From: Bacteriovoracaceae bacterium UBA7695
GTDB taxonomy: Bacteria > Bdellovibrionota > Bacteriovoracia > Bacteriovoracales > Bacteriovoracaceae
Length of the DNA: 11,433 bases
Assembly: GCA_002482685.1 (NCBI GenBank)
Contig: DLGL01000042.1
Location: 5,289 to 16,721 of the forward strand
Direction: 5' to 3'
Position 1 is the stretch's first letter. The number at the start of each line of letters is the position of its first letter. Position numbers and translations under genes: made by a program. This document shows positions 1-6,277 of the stretch, one piece after another. The notes beneath the pieces are model-generated. The model was given only the letters and a program-made list of their open reading frames with translations. It was not told the origin of the DNA and did no database searches.

Positions 1-23
1 TTCAAATCCTGCTCCCGCAACCA
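1..23 (+). tRNA. 3' end of initiator tRNA (tRNA-fMet), partial
   Basis: The first 23 bases contain a T-loop (TTCAAAT), the 3' half of the T stem (CCTGC), a 3' acceptor strand TCCCGCA, discriminator A and an encoded CCA. The order and sequence match the 3' end of bacterial initiator tRNAs, whose A72 is left unpaired with C1. The anticodon is outside the window, so the identity rests on the resemblance of this arm. An elongator tRNA with acceptor TGCGGGA is the alternative. Confidence 0.8.
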
Positions 24-55
24 AAATTCGGAACACGCGAAAGCGTTTTACATAC

Positions 56-86
56 AGGGATTCGGCATAAACCGAATCCCTTTTTT
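56..86 (+). terminator. Intrinsic terminator after the tRNA
   Basis: A perfect 9-bp stem, GGGATTCGG (57-65) and CCGAATCCC (72-80), encloses a 6-nt loop and is followed at once by six T (81-86). It is the obvious end of the tRNA transcript. A smaller ACGC-GAAA-GCGT hairpin with a GNRA loop (35-46) lies in the trailer. Confidence 0.9.
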
Positions 87-199
87 ATTTCAGCCACATT
101 CATCACAAAACATCAAAAACACAGGGAAAAACGACTGGTTTTGCGTGTTCATCATCACTCGATTGAGGTCACTGAAAGTAGCTTGAAGGACATCTACGA

Positions 200-274
200 G
201 GATGCCTAACGGATACCTCAGGATGCCTGCACGAAATTTCATCATAAAAATGGATGCCTGAAATCCAGGCATCC
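200..274. repeat. Helically phased GGATGCCT repeats ending in a hairpin
   Basis: GGATGCCT occurs at 200-207, 221-228 and 252-259, and GGATACCT at 211-218. Start-to-start steps are 11, 10 and 31 bases, close to 1, 1 and 3 helical turns, so all four lie on one face of the DNA. The last copy is extended to GGATGCCTG (252-260) and pairs perfectly with CAGGCATCC (266-274) across a 5-nt loop. On the minus strand this hairpin is followed by ATTTTTATG, which would suit a weak terminator. The array could be an operator; no function is known to me. Confidence 0.6.
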
Positions 275-317
275 TAGGCTTATAAGAATCTGAATTTAGA
301 GGGCGAACTTTAATAAC

Positions 318-346
318 TGTAGAAGTCCCGTTTTGGGGCTTCTACA
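318..346 (+). promoter_or_regulatory. Leader hairpin before the small exported peptide gene
   Basis: A 12-bp stem (318-329 with 335-346, one T-G wobble) closes a 5-nt loop and is followed by seven A and then AGAAGGA, the probable Shine-Dalgarno of the ATG at 367. The missing T-tract argues against a terminator on the plus strand. It may stabilise the mRNA 5' end or control access to the ribosome site. Confidence 0.55.
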
Positions 347-366
347 AAAAAAGAAGGACCCATCTT

Positions 367-525
367 ATGAAATCACTAACTGCAATCGCTGCCACTCTGG
401 CCGTATTGGCCGTGGCAACTGGAAAACTTCCTTGGATTCTTTTTCAGGTACGTAGGGCTCAAATTCACCTCATCATCAATTCGCAGGCATCGAAGTGGCC
501 CAAAGCTATGACAATATCTAGATAG
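367..525 (+). CDS. Small exported peptide of an unrecognised family (copy 1)
   Basis: This 52-codon ORF starts with ATG, preceded by AGAAGGA at about 9 nt spacing. Residues 1-17 form a typical signal peptide (MKSLTAIAATLAVLAVA), so the product is probably exported, leaving about 34 residues beginning TGKLPWILFQ and rich in R, K and Q. A second copy at 6025-7686 matches over 101 bases at 84 of 101 positions. Of the 17 differences, 14 fall at third codon positions, which shows past selection on the protein. Copy 2 aligns in frame past the stop of copy 1 (SR-stop-EWR against PSTGKWR), so copy 1 may be slightly truncated. I do not recognise the family. It could be a functional short secreted peptide or a decaying paralogue. 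Confidence 0.55.
   Translation: MKSLTAIAATLAVLAVATGKLPWILFQVRRAQIHLIINSQASKWPKAMTISR
421..521 (+). repeat. Direct repeat, left copy (coding, 83% identical)
   Basis: Aligned without gaps to 6066-6166 at an offset of 5645 bases; 17 mismatches in 101 positions, 14 of them at wobble positions of the peptide frame. Weaker similarity extends upstream (LAVAT here against LSVAS there) and downstream. The copies are in the same orientation, so recombination between them would delete the two-component, envelope and ClC genes. Confidence 0.9.
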
Positions 526-606
526 GAATGGCGGATATTGAAAATTGGTATTGGAATAATTCTCAAATCCGAACACTCAAGATTTGAAAACAACAAGAGT
601 AAGTTT

Positions 607-653
607 CAGAAAAACACCTTTCATTACATGTATGTAAGAAAGGTGTTTTGCTG
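607..653 (+). terminator. Long inverted repeat; probable terminator overlapping an operator
   Basis: The arms CAG (607-609), AAAACACCTTTC (611-622) and TTACAT (624-629) pair with ATGTAA (632-637), GAAAGGTGTTTT (638-649) and CTG (651-653), with one mismatch and one bulged A. The stem has an A-tract on one side and a T-tract on the other, the form of a bidirectional intrinsic terminator for the peptide gene. The tip of the stem is also the palindrome shared with 2800-2817, so the element may have a second role as an operator. Confidence 0.5.
622..637. promoter_or_regulatory. Putative response-regulator operator, site 1
   Basis: CATTACAT-GT-ATGTAA matches site 2 at 2800-2815 in 15 of 16 bases. 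Its centre lies about 46 bp upstream of the inferred transcription start of the response-regulator gene, a normal place for an activator of the OmpR/PhoB family. The motif resembles the E. coli CusR/HprR box as I remember it, CATTACAAAATTGTAATG. This suggests autoregulation. Confidence 0.6.
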
Positions 654-664
654 AAAAATTCGGA

Positions 665-677
665 TATAATGGTCAAG
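665..677 (+). promoter_or_regulatory. Consensus -10 box, apparently giving a leaderless mRNA
   Basis: A perfect TATAAT (665-670) is followed by GGTCAA and then the GTG start codon at 677. A start of transcription seven bases after the -10 box falls on the G of the start codon, so the message would have no leader. No Shine-Dalgarno sequence is visible before the GTG. No good -35 hexamer is present at 16-18 bp, which fits a promoter that needs an activator bound at 622-637. Confidence 0.55.
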
Positions 678-1360
678 TGAATATTTTAATAGTTGAAGAT
701 GATATCAAAATTAATCAATTCCTACAAAGAGGCCTGAAAGAAGCGGGTCATCTTTCAATGTCTGCAACTGATGGCAAGGATGCTATAGAACTAATCGAGA
801 ATACCTCCACACTCGATGCCATCGTCCTTGATCTAATGCTTCCAACGATTTCAGGAATTGAGGTTCTTAAATGTATCCGTTCTAAAGGTATCAATATACC
901 AGTAATAATCCTAAGTGCTAAAAGAACTGTAGATGACAAAATCGCTGGGCTACAAATTGGCGCAGATGATTACCTTGAAAAACCATTTTCCTTCTCTGAA
1001 CTTTTAGCACGAATTCAGGCACTTGTTCGCAGGAATGCCCCTTCAAAAGTGGAGAAAACAGAATTAAAACATTGTGGGGTAAAACTCGATCTTCTTACCC
1101 GTAAAGTTACGAGAGATGGTAAAACGATTGATCTTCAAGCAAAAGAACTAGCTCTCTTAGAGTATTTTCTAAGGAATCCAGACCGCGTACTTACTAAGAC
1201 TATGATTCTTGAAAATGTTTATGGTTACAACTTTGATACTCAAACCAATGTTGTTGATGTGTTAGTTCATCGTCTGCGGTCAAAAATTGAAGAATGTTTT
1301 CCGGATAAGGTTATTCATACTTTAAGAGGTCTTGGTTATGTCCTTAAAAAAGATGAATAA
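677..1360 (+). CDS. OmpR/PhoB-family response regulator (CusR/CopR-like)
   Basis: A 227-aa DNA-binding response regulator, the same length as E. coli CusR. The receiver domain (about 1-118) has the acidic pair D8/D9, the phosphoacceptor D52 in VLDLMLP, S80 at the switch position and K102 in the EKPF motif. The winged helix-turn-helix output domain runs from about 127 to 225 and ends with the usual RGLGYVL wing. The GTG start is required to give MNILIVEDD. The downstream kinase gene overlaps its end, so the two are cotranscribed and form a phosphorelay pair. A palindrome related to the CusR/HprR box lies just upstream and again before the envelope genes. A copper or oxidative-stress role is suggested by that motif only; the real signal is unknown. 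Confidence 0.92.
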   Translation: MNILIVEDDIKINQFLQRGLKEAGHLSMSATDGKDAIELIENTSTLDAIVLDLMLPTISGIEVLKCIRSKGINIPVIILSAKRTVDDKIAGLQIGADDYLEKPFSFSELLARIQALVRRNAPSKVEKTELKHCGVKLDLLTRKVTRDGKTIDLQAKELALLEYFLRNPDRVLTKTMILENVYGYNFDTQTNVVDVLVHRLRSKIEECFPDKVIHTLRGLGYVLKKDE

Positions 1361-2837
1361 AAGCATTACAAAAAAGATGATTGTTTGGATTTGTTGCTTG
1401 CTTGGAGTTTCACTTCTAATCGTTTCATCGACAATATATTTTCTTTTGGCTTCATCTCTTCGAGCAAGTGACCAAAATTTGCTTCTAAACCTTAGAAAAA
1501 CGTATGCAGAACTTTATATGGAAGGTGGCCCTCACCTTCTAGAAAATCGTATCCCACCGGAAGTTCTCCTCATCGTCACTGATAAACATAGTAAGTATGA
1601 TTTTAAGCATTTGCCGAGATATCTCGATCATGATTTTGAAGATGAAGATGAGATTGAGCAAATTGAAGGTGCAATAAAAAAAATTAGGATTGAAGAAGGA
1701 TGGCAAAGCATACTTCTTCTTTCGGGAGAAGAAAATGACGATCTTTTTCAGAGGATTGAATATCAGCTGCGCCTATTGGCCCAAAAAAAAGAGTGGGAGA
1801 CACTCCTGCCTATAATCGACAATGATCTTTTTGAGATTTATATATCAAAGCTTGATGAGTCCCATTGGCTTATCGTTGGTAAAAGTTCTGAAGAACGGGA
1901 AGAACATCTTTCTCAAGTCCGTTATATTTCCCTATTTGTCATTCTGCCGTTTCTTTTCGTTGGCCTCGTCTTCAGTATAATTATTTCAAAAAAAGTCTTA
2001 GGGCCAATCACGAAATTGGTTAACACGATAAAGGCAATTAAAGCTGGTGATATCGAGCGGCGTGCTCCCATCGATGGTTCAGGTTGTGAAACTGATGTAT
2101 TGGCATCAGAGTTTAATTCACTTGTTGAAAAAAATAACGTTCTAGTAAAAAATATTAAGGAAACGGTTGATAATGTCGCTCATGATCTCAGAACACCGCT
2201 GACTCGATTTAAGGTCAGTGCAGAATTGGCACTATCTGAAAAAAATAATTTAATAAATTTAAAAACCGCCCTTGAAGAGGCAGTTGAAAACTCTGACTCA
2301 ATTCTTGCTCAACTAAATACAATAATGGATGTAGCAGAGGCAGAATCAGGCACACTTAATCTTCGACAAGAAAAAGTCTCACTAAATCGCCTCTTAATGA
2401 ATGTTTTGGAGCTTTATACTTACGTTGCAGATGAACGAAAAATTCAAATTTTGTATGTTCCCACTGAGAATTTAACAGTTTATTGTGACATACAGCGAAT
2501 GACCCAGGCCTTAGGGAACATCCTTGATAACGCAATTAAGTATTCTAAAGAAAATACGGTTATCAACGTTTCTACAATGGTTCATAATAATGTAGTAACA
2601 ATTGCAATAGAAGATCATGGACTAGGAATTTCAGAATCTGAACTTTCTAAAATCTGGACTAGACTTTACAGGGGTGATGCAAGCCGATCTACTACGGGAC
2701 TTGGGATTGGCCTTAGTTTAGTGAAGGCAATTGTTGGGGCCCACAATGGTAAGGTCGAAGCCCATAGTACTCACGGAGTAGGTACAAAAATTCTTATAAC
2801 ATTACATCTATGTAATGCTGATGAAATAAACAGGTAA
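1338..2837 (+). CDS. Membrane sensor histidine kinase, partner of the upstream regulator
   Basis: A 499-aa inner-membrane kinase. Numbered from the ATG at 1338, a membrane segment spans about 14-38, an acidic periplasmic sensor about 40-195 (with a DFEDEDEIEQIEG stretch near 99-111), a second membrane segment about 198-216, and a HAMP linker about 217-270. H282 in the AHDLRTPL motif is the phosphorylated histidine. The ATP-binding domain has the N-box GNILDNAIKYS (393-403), DHGLGIS (426-432) and GLGIGLSLV (454-462). ATG 1338 has GAGGT at good spacing; ATG 1353, which overlaps the previous stop as ATGAATAA, is the alternative start. The acidic sensor loop might bind metal cations, but I see no Cys or Met cluster typical of copper sensors. 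The last codons contain the second putative operator. Confidence 0.92.
   Translation: MSLKKMNKSITKKMIVWICCLLGVSLLIVSSTIYFLLASSLRASDQNLLLNLRKTYAELYMEGGPHLLENRIPPEVLLIVTDKHSKYDFKHLPRYLDHDFEDEDEIEQIEGAIKKIRIEEGWQSILLLSGEENDDLFQRIEYQLRLLAQKKEWETLLPIIDNDLFEIYISKLDESHWLIVGKSSEEREEHLSQVRYISLFVILPFLFVGLVFSIIISKKVLGPITKLVNTIKAIKAGDIERRAPIDGSGCETDVLASEFNSLVEKNNVLVKNIKETVDNVAHDLRTPLTRFKVSAELALSEKNNLINLKTALEEAVENSDSILAQLNTIMDVAEAESGTLNLRQEKVSLNRLLMNVLELYTYVADERKIQILYVPTENLTVYCDIQRMTQALGNILDNAIKYSKENTVINVSTMVHNNVVTIAIEDHGLGISESELSKIWTRLYRGDASRSTTGLGIGLSLVKAIVGAHNGKVEAHSTHGVGTKILITLHLCNADEINR
2800..2817. promoter_or_regulatory. Putative response-regulator operator, site 2
   Basis: A perfect 18-bp palindrome, CATTACATCTATGTAATG, lies inside the final codons of the kinase gene, 67 bp before the ATG of the exported PepSY gene. 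It shares 15 of 16 core bases with site 1 ahead of the regulator gene. The position suggests a separate promoter for the envelope operon between 2820 and 2870; the -10 is not obvious (GTATTT at 2853 is a weak candidate). Confidence 0.65.
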
Positions 2838-2883
2838 TTCTAGCTTGGTAGTGTATTTCTGTACTTAAAAAGGAGATACACAA

Positions 2884-3309
2884 ATGAAAACATTATTTAC
2901 CGTATTAATTATTTCCATTGTTATGAAATCTTACGCCGCAAATCATCAGGCTCTTAAATTCATTCCGGGTGGAGAGATTGTTCAAGAGAAACTACGTGAA
3001 GTTAAAGTGAAAACACCTCAAGGAACTATCGTTGAAATTGAGTTTAACGGAGACGGTTCTTTTGAAGAAGCTTCAGGCGACAATCTCGAAAAAGATATTT
3101 TTATGCCAGATAGTGGTCTTGTAACTCTTAAAGACGCAGTTGAGTCACTAAAAAAGGAAGGTAAGTCTCCGGTTGGAGATTGGGAGTTAGACCACAGTTT
3201 CCTGGGTGGATGGGGATATAAATTTGAAGGATATGAAAATGGGCAAAAATTTGATTATTACGTTGATGCAAAGACTGGAAAACTTGTCAAAAGTAAACTT
3301 GATGACTAG
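2884..3309 (+). CDS. Exported PepSY-like protein
   Basis: A 141-aa protein with a signal peptide (1-18, cleavage after MKSYA) and so probably periplasmic. The C-terminal part (about 75-138) has the PepSY pattern: a helix (LKDAVESLKKEG), a strand pair around GWGYKFEGYENGQKFDYYV, and the closing DAKTGKLVKS hairpin. The N-terminal part (about 34-66, VKTPQGTIVEIEFNGDGSF) resembles a second half-unit. PepSY modules often act as periplasmic inhibitors or sensor partners and are common next to two-component genes. AGGAGA at 2871-2876 gives a strong ribosome site for the ATG. It is the first of three overlapping genes and sits just downstream of operator site 2. It could modulate the kinase or buffer envelope stress; that role is inference. 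Confidence 0.75.
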   Translation: MKTLFTVLIISIVMKSYAANHQALKFIPGGEIVQEKLREVKVKTPQGTIVEIEFNGDGSFEEASGDNLEKDIFMPDSGLVTLKDAVESLKKEGKSPVGDWELDHSFLGGWGYKFEGYENGQKFDYYVDAKTGKLVKSKLDD

Positions 3310-3793
3310 GACTTTGCTCTTGGTTTTGCTCGTGATCAGTTGTTCGTCTCCTAAGCATCGAGTTGGGGACAAACAACTGAGAGAGAAAAACATACCTTCA
3401 TTTTTGAGGAAATTTTCTCAAGGGCTTGAAGATGCAGATTTTTTTGAAAAATGGAAAGAGAACGGCGACAACTTTTATGAAGTTAAGAACAAACAAGTTT
3501 CGATCAGTGTTTCGAAATCTGGAACTTTAATTGAGAGAGAAGAAGATATTTCAGAAGAGCTGATACCGTCTCACATAATGGAAGCTATCAAGTCTTATAT
3601 TCATAAAAATTATCCTGAATCAAAGATAACCGAAATGGAGAGTAGAGTTACCCCCTCTGGGCGGTTTCTTGATGTTGAAATTCGTCATCCATCTAGTCCG
3701 AGTGGATACTGGGAGCTTACTTTTACAGAAAATAAAGGCGAGTTCGTAGGAAAGGAAATTGAGGATTATGAGACCCCAATGACTTTAAACTAA
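3302..3793 (+). CDS. PepSY-like outer-membrane lipoprotein
   Basis: A 163-aa lipoprotein. The short hydrophobic leader MTRTLLLVLLVISC ends in a lipobox with C14 as the lipidated residue, and Ser at +2 favours the outer membrane. This fixes the start at ATG 3302, although the frame is open upstream. The mature part carries a PepSY-like (DUF2874-type) fold: a strand region around QVSISVSKSGTLIE (65-78), a helix IPSHIMEAIKSYIHKNYP (88-105), SKITEME, then strands RFLDVEIRH and YWELTFTENKGEFVG (136-150). The start overlaps the stop of the preceding gene by 8 bases (ATGACTAG) and lacks a clear Shine-Dalgarno sequence, so translation is probably coupled. It shares a fold type but no close sequence with its neighbour. 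Function unknown. Confidence 0.7.
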   Translation: MTRTLLLVLLVISCSSPKHRVGDKQLREKNIPSFLRKFSQGLEDADFFEKWKENGDNFYEVKNKQVSISVSKSGTLIEREEDISEELIPSHIMEAIKSYIHKNYPESKITEMESRVTPSGRFLDVEIRHPSSPSGYWELTFTENKGEFVGKEIEDYETPMTLN

Positions 3794-4500
3794 TGAAAAA
3801 ATCTCTTTTATTACTTCTTGTATCTTATGTTTCGATTGCTTACGGTAAGAATGTATCTACAACTGGTGCTGTGACTTTTCTGTCACTTTCAAAAAGAATG
3901 TCAGCATATTCATCAATCAACTTTTATCATTATGATATATTCGGAATTGGAAACGAACATTTCAAAGAGAAAGATTATAGTTCAGGTCTGGTTCTGACAT
4001 ATTTTCAGACGTCATATTCTTATCAGCTTCTTCCTGCTCTGCAACTGACTGCTGGTCATATCTTTCAAGCGACGAATCCCCTCGAAGATCATCTTGAAAA
4101 AGAAAATCGTATATTTCAGCAAATTCTTTTCTCACGTTTTACAAACTGGTTTGCTATTACACACCGAGTACGTCTTGAAGAAAGATTTATTGACAAGGAT
4201 GCTGGTTCAGAATTTAAGACGAGAGTTCGGTACCAGATTGGAGTAAGACGTGCTTTGAGAGGAGTAGAGATAGATCCCGAAGAGATTTATTTCAATGCCT
4301 ATAACGAGTTTTATTTCTCTACCACTGGTGAGAGAAACGCTTTTTATAGTGATAACTGGACATTTATGGGAGTTGGTTACATGACGAAAAATTGGGGTGC
4401 AATTGAAGCAGGTCCTTTGGTTCAATGGTCAGTTATTAACATAGAAAAAGATACTCGAACTAACTATGCACTACAGGTGGGATGGATTTATAGATTTTAA
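3793..4500 (+). CDS. DUF2490-type outer-membrane beta-barrel protein
   Basis: A 235-aa protein with a signal peptide (1-18, SIAYG cleavage region), followed by alternating strands rich in aromatic residues and a C-terminal phenylalanine (WIYRF), the usual signal for barrel assembly by BAM. The blocks FTNWFAITHRVRLEERF, RVRYQIGVR, YFNAYNEFYFSTTGE and WTFMGVGYMTKNW match the pattern of DUF2490 proteins, which have no established biochemical role. The start codon overlaps the previous stop (TAATG), so this gene is translationally coupled to the lipoprotein gene and is the last gene of the operon. It is likely under the same regulator. A small porin or structural envelope role is possible. Confidence 0.75.
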   Translation: MKKSLLLLLVSYVSIAYGKNVSTTGAVTFLSLSKRMSAYSSINFYHYDIFGIGNEHFKEKDYSSGLVLTYFQTSYSYQLLPALQLTAGHIFQATNPLEDHLEKENRIFQQILFSRFTNWFAITHRVRLEERFIDKDAGSEFKTRVRYQIGVRRALRGVEIDPEEIYFNAYNEFYFSTTGERNAFYSDNWTFMGVGYMTKNWGAIEAGPLVQWSVINIEKDTRTNYALQVGWIYRF

Positions 4501-4524
4501 AAGCAAAGATACACGTTGTGGTAT

Positions 4525-4548
4525 CAGAAAAACTTTCGAGGGTTTTCT
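4525..4548 (+). terminator. Possible weak terminator of the envelope operon
   Basis: AAAACTT (4529-4535) pairs with GGGTTTT (4540-4546) across a TCGA loop, with two G-T wobbles. Like the element at 607-653 it starts with CAGAAAAAC and has A- and T-tracts on its two sides. The stem is short, so confidence is low. It lies between two convergent genes. Confidence 0.35.
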
Positions 4549-4592
4549 TCAGATTAATAAGTCCCAGATCGACCCTTAAGCATCGAAGCTAC

Positions 4593-5924
4593 CTATTCTT
4601 TTTTTACTGAGAAATATTCATTAGGAACATGAATTCCACGTCTGACAATTTTCTCTGTCATAATTGTTTCTTTTAAGAAGAAGAGAGAAAAAAGAAAGGC
4701 AGCACTGTTACCTAGGAGTAAAGGCGCAACTCCAAAATGTGCTCCTGTTACTTCCAGAGCAAACACTGTAGAAGTTAATACAGCTCTTGTGGCCCCTGAA
4801 AACATGGAAGACATACAGACCAACGCAGTGACTTGAGGAAGAATACCAATATCAGGAAAAAAATATATTCCAACATAACTAAGAACGACTCCTAGACTAC
4901 TGCCGAAAGTTAGTAATGGGGCCAGCGTTCCACCAGATGTTCCACTACCAAGAGCGACTGCCCAGGATAAAAATTTGTAAAAAAATAATGTGATGGCCGG
5001 TACAAGAAGCAACTTTCCTTGAAGTGCATTTATAATATTAATATATCCCACTCCTAGGCTTCGAGGATCAAGATACCCAATTATCCCAACAACTAATCCC
5101 CCAATCATTGGCCACCACATCCAATGGATAGGTAGTTTTTCGAAAAGGTCTTCAATGTAAAAAACGATCTTGGAAACGATACATGCAACTGCACCGGAAA
5201 TTGCACCTGCACAGAAATAAAAAAGAGAGTTCCATCCACCTACAACTTCAGTTAAATCTCCTATTGGAAATTCTGCTACCGTGTGACCAGAAGCGAGACG
5301 AACCGAATGAGCTGCTGAAACAGCGATAAGGACTGGAATAAAAGATGTCGCCGAAAATTCGAAGAGAAGTAACTCAATACAAATAAAAACCGCCGCAATG
5401 GGTGTACCAAAAATGGCAGTCATTCCGGCAGCTGCACCTGTTGCAAGGAGAATTTTTCTTTCATTCTCTTTGAAATATAAATGCCGACCAATCCATGATC
5501 CAACTGCGCTTCCAGTTGCGATAATAGGACCTTCAGCTCCGAAAGGTCCGCCTGACCCAATAGAAATAGCCGCAGAAAGAGGTTTTAATAACGTCATTCT
5601 ACGAGGAATTCTACTTTCTTTAGTAAGAATGTTTTCCATTACTTCAGGAATTCCATGACCTCTGATGGCCTTGCTACCATAGCGGGCCATTAAACCAACA
5701 ATAAATCCCCCCAATACTGGAATGAAAATATAACTAAGGGGAAATTGATGCTCACCCAATTCCAATCTGTGAGTAGAGAATGTTTGGAACCAGAATAAAT
5801 TTGTGAAAAATGAAATTGAAAGAAGAAGAATTTTTGCAATTAAAGTAGAAAGTATTCCAATGAGGGCAGACACTAAGCATAAGACAATCATTTTTTTACG
5901 ATTGAGTTCTATTTTTTTATACAT
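4593..5924 (-). CDS. ClC-family chloride channel or transporter
   Basis: A 443-aa integral membrane protein with many hydrophobic helices and no C-terminal CBS pair. The ClC signature segments are in order: GHGIPEV (89-95), GAEGPI (129-134) with the gating glutamate E131, GTPIAAVFICIELL (173-186) and GGTLAP (331-336). The family moves chloride across the inner membrane, either as Cl-/H+ exchangers or as channels. The internal proton glutamate of E. coli ClC (E203 in the IIEEM segment) aligns with L185 here, leaving only the preceding E184. The central serine of GSGIP is replaced by His (H90). Channel members of the family also lack the second glutamate. The ATG at 5924 is preceded by AAGGAT at suitable spacing. 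It is a single gene convergent with the envelope operon. Confidence 0.93.
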   Translation of the reverse strand: MYKKIELNRKKMIVLCLVSALIGILSTLIAKILLLSISFFTNLFWFQTFSTHRLELGEHQFPLSYIFIPVLGGFIVGLMARYGSKAIRGHGIPEVMENILTKESRIPRRMTLLKPLSAAISIGSGGPFGAEGPIIATGSAVGSWIGRHLYFKENERKILLATGAAAGMTAIFGTPIAAVFICIELLLFEFSATSFIPVLIAVSAAHSVRLASGHTVAEFPIGDLTEVVGGWNSLFYFCAGAISGAVACIVSKIVFYIEDLFEKLPIHWMWWPMIGGLVVGIIGYLDPRSLGVGYINIINALQGKLLLVPAITLFFYKFLSWAVALGSGTSGGTLAPLLTFGSSLGVVLSYVGIYFFPDIGILPQVTALVCMSSMFSGATRAVLTSTVFALEVTGAHFGVAPLLLGNSAAFLFSLFFLKETIMTEKIVRRGIHVPNEYFSVKKE

Positions 5925-6024
5925 TCAATATCCTTAAAGATTTGGCCAAAGTTAATCTGAAAGGTAGGAGGCTGCAATGTGCATTGAATCGAAACAGCGC
6001 ATCATTTTATGGAAAATTTTTAAC
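5925..6024 (-). promoter_or_regulatory. Promoter region of the ClC gene with two palindromes
   Basis: Two short perfect palindromes lie upstream of the ClC ATG: TTTGGCCAAA (5941-5950) and CAATG-TG-CATTG (5975-5986). Read on the minus strand, TTGCAG and TAACTT are spaced by 17 bp and may be a weak promoter. Either palindrome could bind a regulator; short ones also arise by chance. Confidence 0.35.
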
Positions 6025-6065
6025 ATGAAAGATCTGTATTCCCACTCCTTTTGAGCGTAGCCTCT

Positions 6066-6166
6066 GGAAAGCTTCCGTGGATTCTATTCCAAGTTCGTAA
6101 GGCCCAGATTCACCTCATCATCGACTCGCAGGCATCAAAGTGGCCTAAAGCCATGACTATTCCTAG
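6066..6166 (+). repeat. Direct repeat, right copy
   Basis: Partner of 421-521 in the same orientation; 84 of 101 bases identical, with differences concentrated at third codon positions of the peptide frame. Confidence 0.9.
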
Positions 6167-6277
6167 CACTGGGAAGTGGAGGTCACATTTCCTCAGATTA
6201 AAAGGTAACTGAGAGTTTTTGATTCTTTAATTGTACTTGGTGACTTTAAATTCATAAATGCCTGCTTAATTTTCCTC

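Larger units (their letters stand above)
87..366. other. Intergenic region, no convincing gene
   Basis: These 280 bases hold no ORF I believe in; a 60-codon minus-strand frame has no family resemblance and no clear ribosome site. The region does contain the GGATGCCT repeats (200-274) and a hairpin just before the peptide gene (318-346), both listed separately. A promoter for the peptide gene must lie here, but I cannot pick hexamers with confidence. A TTTAATAACT stretch at 309-318 is a weak -10 candidate. Confidence 0.6.

Noticed and set aside
90..272. 60-codon minus-strand ORF
   Set aside because: No ribosome site or family resemblance; it runs through the GGATGCCT repeats and hairpin, which are better read as non-coding.
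200..274. CRISPR array
   Set aside because: The repeat unit is only 8 bp with 2-3 or 23-base gaps, far from CRISPR repeat-spacer geometry, and no cas gene is present.
318..346. Hairpin as an intrinsic terminator
   Set aside because: It is followed by A rather than T on the plus strand, no A-tract precedes it to serve the minus strand, and it lies directly before a ribosome site.
376..576. 66-codon minus-strand ORF opposite the peptide gene
   Set aside because: The pattern of differences between the two copies fits third positions of the plus-strand frame, not this one.
3206..3301. Upstream in-frame extension of the lipoprotein gene
   Set aside because: It lies inside the PepSY gene, and only the start at 3302 gives a lipoprotein signal with the VISC lipobox.
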